From: JANMAT01 sp031359995
GTDB taxonomy: Bacteria > Actinomycetota > Acidimicrobiia > Acidimicrobiales > Ilumatobacteraceae
Assembly (NCBI GenBank): GCA_031359995.1
Contig: JANMAT010000075.1
Span: 1 to 64,000 of the forward strand
Reading direction: 5' to 3'
DNA: 64,000 nt
The notes under the pieces were generated by a model. The model had not been told where the DNA came from. It saw only the letters and a list, made by a program, of their open reading frames with translations, and ran no database searches. Shown piece by piece: positions 51,606 through 59,895 of this stretch. How positions within the stretch are numbered: position 1 is the stretch's first letter; each line of letters opens with the position of its first letter. A program made the position numbers and the translations under genes.

Positions 51606-52428
51606 CCCGCTCGACGCCCTGCAACCGGGCGAGATCCCGGTGGAGCCCCGTCCCGATTTCCGCGCCCATCTGCACCGCCGGCTGGTGGCCGCGGCGCGGG
51701 GCGCTTCGGACGCGACACCCGTGACCACCGTCCGGCCCAGCTGGCTCTACTACTGCACGCTGCCGACCCACGACGTCGTGCGGGCCGAGCGCTTCTACAC
51801 CCAGCTGTTCGGCTGGACGATGACGGCCAACGCCGACGAGTCGGGCCTCCACGTCGAGGACGTGCAGCCGCCCATGGGCGTGGGCACCAACAGCGGGTCC
51901 GACGCCCGGCTGTGGTTCGTGGTCGACGACGTCCACGCCGCCGTCGCCACCGTGCGCCACCACGGCGGCGAGGCCGACGAGCCCGTCCACTACGAGTCGG
52001 GCTGGGCCGCCGAGTGTCGCGACGACCAGGGCACCGAGTTCAGCCTGTCCGAGCCCGCCTACCCGACCGAGCCGGTCCCGTCGACGCGGGCGGGCGAGCT
52101 GTTCTACTTCTCGATCCCCGTACCCGACGGCGCCCGGGCCCGCACCTTCTTCGGCGCCGTGTTCGGCTGGGCGTTCGATCCGCCCGGCCCCGGCGGTGGC
52201 CAGCGCGTCGCCAACAGCCAGCCTGACGGCGGCATCGACGTCGGCTTCCCCGGCCACGCCCCGACCCTGTTCTTCCGGGTCGACGATCTCGACGCAGCCA
52301 TGGCCACCGTCCGCTCGCTCGGCGGCACCGCCGAGGCGGTGGGCGGCGGCGACGAGGGCGTCCACGCCATCTGCACCGACGACCAGGGCGTCACGTTCGG
52401 CCTGTCGCAACCCAACCCTGGCTACTGA
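51595..52428 (+). CDS. VOC-family protein with N-terminal sigma-partner-like helix
   Basis: 277 residues. Residues about 55-160 and 165-275 are two vicinal-oxygen-chelate (glyoxalase-like) modules: FYTQLFGWTMTANADESGLH, LWFVVDDVHAAVATVRHHGG; FFGAVFGWAFDPPGPGGGQR, LFFRVDDLDAAMATVRSLGG. The first 40 residues (PVDPLDALQPGEIPVEPRPD, FRAHLHRRLVAAA) resemble the short N-terminal helix found in proteins co-encoded with actinobacterial ECF sigma factors. It may bind the sigma factor and use the VOC part as a ligand sensor (inference). ATG 51595 lies within the sigma gene. Confidence 0.82.
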   Translation: MPVDPLDALQPGEIPVEPRPDFRAHLHRRLVAAARGASDATPVTTVRPSWLYYCTLPTHDVVRAERFYTQLFGWTMTANADESGLHVEDVQPPMGVGTNSGSDARLWFVVDDVHAAVATVRHHGGEADEPVHYESGWAAECRDDQGTEFSLSEPAYPTEPVPSTRAGELFYFSIPVPDGARARTFFGAVFGWAFDPPGPGGGQRVANSQPDGGIDVGFPGHAPTLFFRVDDLDAAMATVRSLGGTAEAVGGGDEGVHAICTDDQGVTFGLSQPNPGY

Positions 52429-52439
52429 AGGAGCTCCTC

Positions 52440-52811
52440 GTGCTCGACCATCTGTCCATCCAGTGCGCCCACCCGGCGGCTACCGCCGCGTTCTACGACG
52501 CCGTGCTGCCGACCATCGGCGGCGGGCGCGTCATGAGCTTCGGCGAGGTCATCGGCTACGGCACGCCCGAGCTCCCCGACTTCTGGCTCGGCCCGCTCAC
52601 CGAAGGCGGCGAGAACCGGCCGAACCACATCGCCTTGCGCGCCCCTGACCGCGCCGCGGTGCGTGCCTTCTTCGATGCCGCGGTGGCCACGGGGGCCGAG
52701 GTGCTGCACGAACCGCGGGTGTGGCCCGAGTACCACCCCACGTACTACGGCGCGTTCGTGCGCGACCCCGAGGGCAACAACGTGGAAGCCGTGTGCCACA
52801 CCCCCGAGTGA
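52440..52811 (+). CDS. VOC-family (glyoxalase-like) protein
   Basis: 123 residues, a single VOC module: LDHLSIQCAHPAATAAFYDA, LGPLTEGGENRPNHIALRAP, GAFVRDPEGNNVEAVCH. The final H/E pattern of metal-binding members is present. Substrate unknown. It starts 11 nt after the preceding VOC gene with GAAGGAG upstream, so it is probably in the same operon as the sigma factor. Confidence 0.85.
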   Translation: MLDHLSIQCAHPAATAAFYDAVLPTIGGGRVMSFGEVIGYGTPELPDFWLGPLTEGGENRPNHIALRAPDRAAVRAFFDAAVATGAEVLHEPRVWPEYHPTYYGAFVRDPEGNNVEAVCHTPE

Positions 52812-52835
52812 CCGGGGCGGGCCCGGGTCGTGGGT

Positions 52836-52964
52836 GCCCGTCGCCCGTGTCGGGTCGTTCGGGGCCGGCGGGGTGTCCCGACGTGACCCAACTCTCCGCC
52901 CGTCGCCCGTGTCGGGTCGTTCGGGGCCGGCGGGGTGTCCCGACGTGACCCAACTCTCCGCCCG
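52836..52964. repeat. 62-bp tandem repeat, two perfect copies
   Basis: Copies at 52836-52897 and 52898-52959 are identical, and the next 5 bp continue the unit. The unit starts GCCCGTCGCCCGTGTCGGGT and includes CCCGACGTGACCCAACTC. It lies between two convergent genes and has no coding role. It may be a duplicated terminator-like or dispersed intergenic element. Confidence 0.9.
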
Positions 52965-52965
52965 G

Positions 52966-54453
52966 TCAGGCCAGCAGCGTGCCGTCGGCGCCCAGCGTGA
53001 CGGCCCGACCGACCCATTCGCCGGCGCACATCGCGGCGCCCAGCGCGGCGTCGGCCGACGTGCCCCACGCCCGGCGGCCGTCGGCCAGCAGGCAGGCGGC
53101 GTAGGCCGTCTCGGGGTGGCCGTCACGGTCGTGCATCACCGAGTACGCCTCCACGGTGGCCGGTCCGGCCGCCTCGTCCACCGGCGCGAGTGCGCGGCGC
53201 GGTGACGCGTCGAGCTCACGCTGGAAGCTTTCGTCGTGGCGGAAGCCGGCCGTGGGCGGCTCGGTCGAGTACACGCCGAACGCGTGCTTGGTGGTGTAGC
53301 CGCCGTTGGCCCACACCAGGCCGCGCTGGCCCGGCCGCTCGCGCAGGTCGGTGACCACGGTGGCGATGGCGTGCATGACGTAGTTGTTCCACGGGCCGCC
53401 GGCGAACGGCAGCCCGCCGGTGCGCGTGAGCTGCTGGTCGATGGACAGGCCCAGGCTCTTGGCCCCGAGCTGCACGGCCGACGGGAAGCACGAGTACAGG
53501 TCGACCACGCCGATGTCGTCGATGCCGACCCCGGCCAGTTCGAGCACGCGGCGGCCGCCGCGCTCGATGGCCGGCGTGGTGTGGAACGACCAGCGGTGCG
53601 ACACGGCGTAGTGCTCGTGGCAGTCGGTACCGGCGTGGGGGAACACCCAGCGGTCCTCGCTGATGCCGAGGATGCGGGCCCGCTCGACCGAGCACATGAT
53701 GATCGCCGCCGTCTGGTCGACGTCGTTGTTCGAGTTCATCATCTTCGGGTACGGGAACCCGATCATGCGGTTGCTGGCCGACGCCGTGCGGATCTCCTCG
53801 GCCGACGGCCCGGTGCGCACCCAGGCGTACGGGTTGTCCTTGGCCACGGCGGCGAATCGGGCCCACAGCTCGCTGATCTTGCGCTGGTGCTCGTCGACGC
53901 TTTCGCCGGCCTCGGCGCGCAGGGCCGTCTCGAACATCGGGTACACCTGGACGGGCATCACGATGCCGCGGGCCTTCTCCTCCTCCAGGCTCATCGGCTC
54001 CTCCACGCCCATCACGCGGGTCGGGGCCACGTTGGGGGCCACCACAGGCCACGGCAGCTGCATGCCGGCCTTGCGGGCCCGCATGCGCGTGCGCCACGTC
54101 TCGCCACCGCTCAGCATGACCAGGTCGACGGTGCCGGCCTGGATCTCGAGCGCCGTCTGGTTGACGAGCATCTGCGGGGTGTTGCCGCCCGAGGTGGTGT
54201 ACACGGTCTCGGCCGCGGTGATGCCGAGCTCGTCGGCGACGAAGCGGGCCGGATCGCGGTATCGCCACGACAGCAGCTGCACCACGCGCAGCGAGTCGAC
54301 GTCGGGTACGGCGGCCAGCCCGGCGTCGGTGGCGGCGGCGCGGACGGCGTCGGCGATCAGCTGCACGGGCGATCGGGCGTCGTCCACACCGGCGGCGCGC
54401 TGCACCACCTGGCCGACGCCGACGATGACGGGGGTGCGGGGATCGATCGACAT
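52966..54453 (-). CDS. thiolase-like protein lacking the nucleophilic cysteine
   Basis: 495 residues with the thiolase fold. Where thiolases carry the acyl-accepting Cys (C-x-S-G), this protein reads VYTTSGGNTPQMLVNQ. The C-terminal thiolase motif survives as GGLPFAGGPWNNYVMHA, and DLYSCFPSAVQ is present. An extra 90-residue C-terminal domain follows (VEAYSVMHDRDGHPETAYAA), as in mycobacterial thiolase-like protein 1. It is often annotated as acetyl-CoA acetyltransferase but probably does not do classical thiolysis. ATG 54453 follows TACCCT on the minus strand by 7 nt. Confidence 0.85.
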   Translation of the reverse strand: MSIDPRTPVIVGVGQVVQRAAGVDDARSPVQLIADAVRAAATDAGLAAVPDVDSLRVVQLLSWRYRDPARFVADELGITAAETVYTTSGGNTPQMLVNQTALEIQAGTVDLVMLSGGETWRTRMRARKAGMQLPWPVVAPNVAPTRVMGVEEPMSLEEEKARGIVMPVQVYPMFETALRAEAGESVDEHQRKISELWARFAAVAKDNPYAWVRTGPSAEEIRTASASNRMIGFPYPKMMNSNNDVDQTAAIIMCSVERARILGISEDRWVFPHAGTDCHEHYAVSHRWSFHTTPAIERGGRRVLELAGVGIDDIGVVDLYSCFPSAVQLGAKSLGLSIDQQLTRTGGLPFAGGPWNNYVMHAIATVVTDLRERPGQRGLVWANGGYTTKHAFGVYSTEPPTAGFRHDESFQRELDASPRRALAPVDEAAGPATVEAYSVMHDRDGHPETAYAACLLADGRRAWGTSADAALGAAMCAGEWVGRAVTLGADGTLLA

Positions 54454-54460
54454 GGCGGCC

Positions 54461-54466
54461 AGGGTA
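54461..54466 (-). promoter_or_regulatory. -10 box TACCCT of the thiolase-like gene
   Basis: TACCCT on the minus strand ends 7 nt before ATG 54453, divergent from the rpiB box about 45 bp away. Confidence 0.5.
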
Positions 54467-54507
54467 GGGGTCGGTGCTTGTCGTCACCAAGAACCGCTGG
54501 CCGCATC

Positions 54508-54513
54508 TACGCT
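54508..54513 (+). promoter_or_regulatory. -10 box TACGCT of rpiB
   Basis: TACGCT ends 7 nt before GTG 54521, supporting that start and a leaderless mRNA. Confidence 0.5.
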
Positions 54514-54520
54514 CGCCGCC

Positions 54521-54967
54521 GTGACCCGCATCGCCATCGGCTCCGACCATGCCGGCTACCCGTTGAAGTCCCACTTCGTCGCCCTGCTCACCAGCCATGG
54601 CCACGAGGTGCTCGACCTCGGCACCGACTCCACCGAGAGCGTCGACTACCCGTTCTACTGCGCCGCCGTCGGGCGGGCCGTGCGCGATGGCCAGGCCGAG
54701 CTCGGCATCGTGTTGGGCGGCAGCGGGCAGGGCGAGCAGTTGGCGGCCAACAAGGTGAGGGGGGTGCGCGCCGCGCTGTGCAACGACCTGTACACGGCCC
54801 GCATGGCCCGGGCCCACAACGACGCCAACGTGCTGTCGATCGGCGCCCGCGTCGTGGGGGAGGGGCTGGCCGAGGAGATCGTCGCCCTGTTCCTGACCAC
54901 TGCGTTCGAGGGCGGGCGCCACGCCCGGCGGGTGGCCCAGCTCACCGAGCTCGAAGCCCACTTCTAG
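54521..54967 (+). CDS. rpiB: ribose-5-phosphate isomerase B
   Basis: 148 residues, LacAB/RpiB family. It starts TRIAIGSDHAGYPLKSHFVA, with the SDHAG phosphate-binding motif. GIVLGGSGQGEQLAANKV is the family signature; where RpiB usually has a catalytic Cys (GTGIG), this protein reads GGSGQG, as seen in actinobacterial RpiB that uses Glu. It interconverts ribose-5- and ribulose-5-phosphate. glyA follows after 38 nt with its own -10 box. Confidence 0.93.
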   Translation: MTRIAIGSDHAGYPLKSHFVALLTSHGHEVLDLGTDSTESVDYPFYCAAVGRAVRDGQAELGIVLGGSGQGEQLAANKVRGVRAALCNDLYTARMARAHNDANVLSIGARVVGEGLAEEIVALFLTTAFEGGRHARRVAQLTELEAHF

Positions 54968-54992
54968 CAGGGCCCGGCGACCCCCCGGTCGC

Positions 54993-54998
54993 TACGCT
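54993..54998 (+). promoter_or_regulatory. -10 box TACGCT of glyA
   Basis: TACGCT ends 7 nt before ATG 55006; the same hexamer serves rpiB. Confidence 0.5.
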
Positions 54999-55005
54999 GC
55001 CCCGC

Positions 55006-56256
55006 ATGCCCTGGCCTTCCGACACCGACCCGGACCTCGAGATCGACGCCATCCTGGCGCGCGAGAAGGTGCGGGCCAACACCGGCCTGCAGCTGATCGC
55101 CAGCGAGAACTTCACCTCGCCGGCGGTCATGCACGTCACCGGTTCGCTGTTCACCAACAAGTACAGCGAGGGCTATCCGGGCAAGCGCTACTACGGCGGC
55201 AACCAGTTCGTCGATGAGGCCGAGTCGCTGGCCATCGAGCGGGTGAAGGCCTTGTTCGGTGCCGAGCACGCCAACGTGCAGCCCCACGCCGGCGCCAACG
55301 CCAACATGGCCGTGTACCTCGCCTTCCTGAAGCCGGGCGACAAGGTGATGGGCATGAGCCTCGACCACGGCGGTCACCTCACCCATGGCTCGCCGGCCAA
55401 CGCGTCGGGCAAGCTCTACGACTTCGTCTCGTACAAGCTGTCGCCCAGCGACGAGCGCATCGACATGGACGCCGTGCGAGACCTGGCCCGCGAGCACCGG
55501 CCCAAGATGATCGTCGCCGGCGCCACCGCCTACCCGCGCCGCATCGACCCCGAGCCGTTCCGCGCCATCTGCGACGAGGTCGGCGCCCTGTTCATGTTCG
55601 ACGCCGCCCACATCGCCGGCCTCATCGCCGGCGGGGCCCACCCCAACCCGGTGCCGTACGCCGACATCGTCACCTTCACCACCCACAAGACGCTGCGCGG
55701 GCCGCGCGGTGGCTGCATCGTGGCGAAGGCCGAGCACGGCGCCGCCATCGACAAGGCGGTCTTCCCCGGCCTGCAGGGTGGCCCGCTCGAGCACGTCATC
55801 GCGGCCAAGGCCGTCGCCTTCCGCGAGGCCCAGGACCCGAGCTTTCGCGACTACGCCCACCAGATCGTGGCCAACGCCGGCGCGCTGGCCGGGGCACTGG
55901 CCCAGCAGGGCTTCCGTCTCGTGTCGGGCGGCACCGACAACCACCTCCTGCTCGTCGACCTGCGCACGTTCGATGCCGAGCTCACGGGCAAGGAGGCCCA
56001 GGCCACCCTCGACCTGGCCGGCATCACCCTCAACAAGAACACGGTCCCCGACGATCCCCGCAGCCCGTTCGTGACCTCGGGCGTGCGCATCGGCACGCCG
56101 GCGGTCACCACCCAGGGCATGACCGAGGCCGAGATGCCGGCGATCGCCGACCTCATCGCCCGGGCGCTGCGCGGCCGGGCCGACGCCGACGCCGTCGCCC
56201 GGGTGCGGGCCGAGGTCGCCGCCCTCTGCGGTCGGTTCACGCCCTACCCCGACTGA
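55006..56256 (+). CDS. glyA: serine hydroxymethyltransferase
   Basis: 416 residues. It converts serine and tetrahydrofolate to glycine and methylene-tetrahydrofolate. Landmarks are LQLIASENFTSPAVMHVTGS, YSEGYPGKRYYGGNQFVDE and the PLP lysine K228 in TFTTHKTLRGPRGG. Length and motifs are normal. ATG 55006 follows a TACGCT box by 7 nt. Confidence 0.97.
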   Translation: MPWPSDTDPDLEIDAILAREKVRANTGLQLIASENFTSPAVMHVTGSLFTNKYSEGYPGKRYYGGNQFVDEAESLAIERVKALFGAEHANVQPHAGANANMAVYLAFLKPGDKVMGMSLDHGGHLTHGSPANASGKLYDFVSYKLSPSDERIDMDAVRDLAREHRPKMIVAGATAYPRRIDPEPFRAICDEVGALFMFDAAHIAGLIAGGAHPNPVPYADIVTFTTHKTLRGPRGGCIVAKAEHGAAIDKAVFPGLQGGPLEHVIAAKAVAFREAQDPSFRDYAHQIVANAGALAGALAQQGFRLVSGGTDNHLLLVDLRTFDAELTGKEAQATLDLAGITLNKNTVPDDPRSPFVTSGVRIGTPAVTTQGMTEAEMPAIADLIARALRGRADADAVARVRAEVAALCGRFTPYPD

Positions 56257-56290
56257 GCGCGCCCGGGGCTCATACGGTGCGGGCGGTGCC

Positions 56291-57289
56291 ATGAGCTCGC
56301 TTCCGCCGCCCCCGCCCGGCTCCCCGGGCCTCCCGCCACCCCCGCCGCTGGCGCCCCCGCCGACGGGCGGGGGACCGGGCGCGATGGTCCCCGGCGACGA
56401 CTGGCAGCTCCCCGGCGACAAGTGGATGCCGACCCCTCCCGGACCGCGGGCGGTGCGCCCGGGGTGGGAGACCGACCCGGTCGGCTGGCAGCACGTCGGT
56501 GACTCGATCGCCGACCTCCTCGTGCCCACACGCGGCTTCGGTGACTGGTGGTCCAAGCTGCTCACGGCCTGGCGCCGGAGCTGGCGGTCGCTGCTGCCCC
56601 TGCAGCTGGTGACCCTGCCGCTGTGGTTGGGGACGGCGGCGGCGGCTCGGTGGCTCTCCGATCGGGGCGGCACCCTGGCCGACGGGCGCCAGCGCATCCC
56701 CGAGGCCCTCCTCGCCGTGCTGGGCGTGGTCGCGGCCTGGGTGATGGCGGCGTTCGTCGTGCGGGGCGCCGGTTCGTGGCTGATCGTCCACGACGCCGCC
56801 GGGCGGCCGACCTCGCTCGGGGCCGCGCTGCGGTTCGGCGTGCACCGGTTCTGGTCGTACGTCGGCTGGTCGCTCGTCGCCGGCGTGGCCGTTGGGGTGG
56901 GTTCGCTGCTGTGCCTGGTGCCCGGGATCTACCTCGGCGTCGTGTTCGGTTCCCTGCTCACCGGCGTCGTCGCCTTCGAACGGGGTCGCACCTGGCGGCG
57001 TTGCTTCGAGCTGGCCCGCGGGTCGTGGTGGTCGCTGGCCAGCCGCGTGCTCGTGGTGGGGCTCGTCTCGGGGCTCGTCGGGGTGATCGCCCGGGTGGTG
57101 AGCGATCGGGTGCTGGCGACGACGACGACCTCCGACCTGGCGTGGTTGGCCGCCGTCGCGGTCTCCCGCCTCGTGCAGATCCCCGCCGAGATGCTGGGGG
57201 CGGTGGGCGCGGTCGTCACCTATGCCGAGCGGCGGGCGGCCACCGGGCGCTGCGGCACGGCCGATCTGCTGGAGGAGCTGGGGTGCTGA
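56291..57289 (+). CDS. polytopic membrane protein with proline-rich N-terminus
   Basis: 332 residues. The first 60 are proline- and glycine-rich (PPPPPGSPGLPPPPPLAPPP). Then come about 6 membrane helices, including VLGVVAAWVMAAFVVRGAGS, LVPGIYLGVVFGSLLTGVVA and LASRVLVVGLVSGLVGVIAR. The pattern is like glycerophosphodiester phosphodiesterase membrane domains or DUF4013-type proteins, without catalytic residues. It lies between glyA and the wecA-type gene, same direction. Function unknown. Confidence 0.75.
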   Translation: MSSLPPPPPGSPGLPPPPPLAPPPTGGGPGAMVPGDDWQLPGDKWMPTPPGPRAVRPGWETDPVGWQHVGDSIADLLVPTRGFGDWWSKLLTAWRRSWRSLLPLQLVTLPLWLGTAAAARWLSDRGGTLADGRQRIPEALLAVLGVVAAWVMAAFVVRGAGSWLIVHDAAGRPTSLGAALRFGVHRFWSYVGWSLVAGVAVGVGSLLCLVPGIYLGVVFGSLLTGVVAFERGRTWRRCFELARGSWWSLASRVLVVGLVSGLVGVIARVVSDRVLATTTTSDLAWLAAVAVSRLVQIPAEMLGAVGAVVTYAERRAATGRCGTADLLEELGC

Positions 57290-57314
57290 TCGCCCCGCGG
57301 TGACTCCTGACCGC

Positions 57315-57320
57315 TAGCGT
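57315..57320 (+). promoter_or_regulatory. -10 box TAGCGT of the wecA-type gene
   Basis: TAGCGT ends 8 nt before GTG 57329. Confidence 0.45.
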
Positions 57321-57328
57321 GGCCCGTC

Positions 57329-58465
57329 GTGCCGGGGATCGTTCCGTACGCGCTGGCGGGAGGGGTGGCGGGCGGCGTCACGCTCGTCACCACGCCCATC
57401 GTGCGACGGGTCGCGATCTGGCGCGGGTGGGTCGTGCCGCCGGACGAGCGTCGCGTGCACGTGAAGCCCACGCCGGCCATCGGCGGTGTCGCCATGTTCC
57501 TCGGGCTGCTCGCCGGCGTGGCCACCGCGTACCGGTCCGACTCGCTGCGTCCGGCGTTCCGCTCGTCGGAGATGGTCGGCGTGCTCATCGCCATGACCAT
57601 CATCTTCGTGGTCGGGCTCGTCGACGACCTGCACCCGATCTCGCCGCCGGCCAAGGTCGCCGGCCTGGTGGCGGCGGGCATCGTGCTGTCGCTGGCCGGG
57701 GCGACGATGCAGTTCTTCCGGCTGCCGTTCCTGGGCTACGTGAGCCTCGACGGGTCCGCCGACTTCGTGCCGCTCGTCACCGTGCTGTGGTTGCTGATCA
57801 TGGCCAACGCCATCAACCTGATCGACGGGCTCGATGGTCTGGCCGCCGGCATCGTGGCCATCGCGTCGGGCACCTTCTTCCTGTACGGCCACCGGCTCGA
57901 CACGCAGGGACTGCTCAACGGGGGGTCGATCGAGTCGGGTGCCGCCAACATCGGCCCGTTGGTGGCGATCCTGGTGCTCGGCATCTGCCTCGGGTTCCTG
58001 CCCCACAACTTCAACCCGGCTCGCATCTTCATGGGCGATTCGGGCGCGCTCATGCTCGGCGGGCTCATGGCCGTGGCCACCAGTGTGGTCGGTGGGCGCG
58101 TCGACGAGCCCTTCAGCGGTCGCACCTACTTCTTCTTCGCGCCGCTGTTCATCCCGATCGTGATCCTGGGTGTGCCGCTGCTCGACTCGGTGTTCGCCAT
58201 CGTGCGGCGGGCCACCCGGCGCCGCAGCGTGTCCACCGCCGACAAGGACCACCTGCACCACCGGCTGATGCGCCTCGGGCACGGTCAACGGCGCAGCGTG
58301 CTCATCCTGTGGCTGTGGACGGCGATCCTGTCGGGCCTGGTGCTGTACCCGACGTACACGGGTGAAGGCAACGGCCTGGTGCCGTTCGGCATCGCCGGGC
58401 TGGTGCTGGCGCTGTTCACGGTGCTGCATCCGCAGGTGCGGCGCCAGCGAGACGACCTGGCGTAG
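57329..58465 (+). CDS. wecA: undecaprenyl-phosphate GlcNAc-1-phosphate transferase (MraY/WecA family)
   Basis: 378 residues, 10-11 membrane helices. Family motifs are VHVKPTPAIGGVAMFLGLLA, VVGLVDDLHPISPPAK (acidic metal motif), NAINLIDGLDGLAAG, FNPARIFMGDSGALMLGG and KDHLHHRLMRLGHGQRR. It starts lipid-linked glycan synthesis by moving a GlcNAc-1-phosphate, for arabinogalactan-like, teichoic-acid-like or other envelope polymers. In actinobacteria this rfe-type gene normally lies downstream of prfA-prmC, which matches its place here. Confidence 0.92.
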   Translation: MPGIVPYALAGGVAGGVTLVTTPIVRRVAIWRGWVVPPDERRVHVKPTPAIGGVAMFLGLLAGVATAYRSDSLRPAFRSSEMVGVLIAMTIIFVVGLVDDLHPISPPAKVAGLVAAGIVLSLAGATMQFFRLPFLGYVSLDGSADFVPLVTVLWLLIMANAINLIDGLDGLAAGIVAIASGTFFLYGHRLDTQGLLNGGSIESGAANIGPLVAILVLGICLGFLPHNFNPARIFMGDSGALMLGGLMAVATSVVGGRVDEPFSGRTYFFFAPLFIPIVILGVPLLDSVFAIVRRATRRRSVSTADKDHLHHRLMRLGHGQRRSVLILWLWTAILSGLVLYPTYTGEGNGLVPFGIAGLVLALFTVLHPQVRRQRDDLA

Positions 58466-58499
58466 CGCGCCGGTGGCGCCGGTGGCGCCGGTCGGCGGC

Positions 58500-59630
58500 T
58501 CAGCGCAGCGAGCGCCGGCGGGCCAGCGGCTGCGACAGCAGGATGGAGATCGCGGCCAGCGAGCGGCGCGCCGCGGTGCCGTCGCCGTAGGGCGAGGGCA
58601 TGGCGGCCAGCTCGGCGTGCAGCGGTTCCAGGTTGTCGAGCCACTCGAGGGCCCACGCCGAGATCAGGGGCCCGGGCGGCACGAGCTGGGCGAAGGTGCC
58701 CAGGATCTCGGGGCGCTCCGTCGAGTGTCGCACCACGAGCACGGGCCGCTTCAGGATCGACGATTCCTCCTGCACCCCGCCGGAGTCGGAGGCCAGGAAG
58801 GCCGACTCGGCCGCCATGCCGAGGAACGGCCGGTAGCCGATGGGCTCGAGCACCCGCAGGCTGTCGAGCTTGGGGCCGAGGCCGAACTCGGCGATCTTGG
58901 CCCGCGTCCGCGGGTGCAGCGGCATGACCACCGGGATCGGGAACGCGGCGAGCTCGCTGAGGATGGTGTCGAGCACCTCGGGGTCATCCGCGTTCTCGGG
59001 CCGATGGAAGGTGGCCAGCACGAACCGGTTCCGCTCCAGGCCGTGGGCGGCCAGGATGGCGGCGCGCTCCTCGGGCGCGGGGAGCAGGTGGAGCACGGCG
59101 TCGACCACCGTGTTGCCGGTGATGATGACCTTGTCGCCGCCGATGCCCTCGGCGGCCAGATTGGCCCGGTTGGTCTCGGTGGGGGCGAGGCACAGGTCGC
59201 TCAGGTGGTCGGCCACGACGCGGTTGTGCTCCTCGGGCATGGCCCGGTCGAAGCTGCGCAGGCCGGCTTCGAGGTGCACGAGGGGGATGCCGGCGGCGTT
59301 GGCGGCCAGCGCGCCGGCGACGGTGGCGTTGGTGTCGCCGTGGACGACCACGACGGCGGGCGGCTCGGTGTGGAAGTGGGCCTCGAGCTGGCTGGTGGCC
59401 TCGCCGATCTGGCCACCGCGGCTGCGGCCGCCGACACCCAGGCGCAGGTCGGGTTCGCCGACCTGCAGCTCGGCGAGGAACTGACCCGAGAGGTTCTCGT
59501 CGTAGTGCTGGCCGGTGTGGATCACCCGCGCGCTGCGACCCAGGAGCCGTACGAGGGGGGCGAACTTGATGAGCTCGGGTCGCGTGCCCAGCACGAGCGC
59601 GACGCTGCGATCGGAGAGTCCAGCGGCCAT
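58500..59630 (-). CDS. wecB: UDP-N-acetylglucosamine 2-epimerase (non-hydrolysing)
   Basis: 376 residues, GT-B-like fold. Landmarks are VALVLGTRPELIKFAPLVRL, HTGQHYDENLSGQF, VVVHGDTNATVAGALAA, LVHLEAGLRSFDRAMPEEHN and SDSGGVQEESSILKRPVLVV. It converts UDP-GlcNAc to UDP-ManNAc; closely related enzymes (WbpI) act on the 2,3-diacetamido acid form. It converges with the wecA-type gene and is divergent from the DegT gene, which fits a sugar-supply role for this locus. ATG 59630. Confidence 0.92.
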   Translation of the reverse strand: MAAGLSDRSVALVLGTRPELIKFAPLVRLLGRSARVIHTGQHYDENLSGQFLAELQVGEPDLRLGVGGRSRGGQIGEATSQLEAHFHTEPPAVVVVHGDTNATVAGALAANAAGIPLVHLEAGLRSFDRAMPEEHNRVVADHLSDLCLAPTETNRANLAAEGIGGDKVIITGNTVVDAVLHLLPAPEERAAILAAHGLERNRFVLATFHRPENADDPEVLDTILSELAAFPIPVVMPLHPRTRAKIAEFGLGPKLDSLRVLEPIGYRPFLGMAAESAFLASDSGGVQEESSILKRPVLVVRHSTERPEILGTFAQLVPPGPLISAWALEWLDNLEPLHAELAAMPSPYGDGTAARRSLAAISILLSQPLARRRSLR

Positions 59631-59895
59631 GGTCCCAGCGTATGGGTGAGGATGCCGCCAGCGGCGTCGGAGGACCACGGCGCGTCGGCAGGGCGCAGCA
59701 CGAGGTGCCCGCCTCCTTCCGGGAATCGTCCGGAAATGGGCCATTCGTCTGGTACCGCTCTGGAAACCACCCTCCTACCCTTCAGGCAGAAGGCGGGACG
59801 ATTTCTGAGCGTGTCAAGGCCACCGCGCCCCGGCACGTTCGACCCCGGGTGAGCCATAGGTTCCTCGGGCCACAAGACCCAATCGGGAGGTAGCT
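59631..59895. promoter_or_regulatory. divergent promoter region of the second sugar locus
   Basis: 265 bp without a gene between wecB and the DegT gene. It is AT-richer than the flanks in several patches. GGGAGG at 59885-59890 is the ribosome site of the DegT gene. No clean dyad or -10 pair could be assigned. Confidence 0.35.

Noticed and set aside
58461..58496. GGTGGCGCC triplet-like repeats between wecA and wecB as a CRISPR or regulatory repeat
   Set aside because: Only about two and a half 9-bp copies in a GC-rich gap; too short and simple to support a function.
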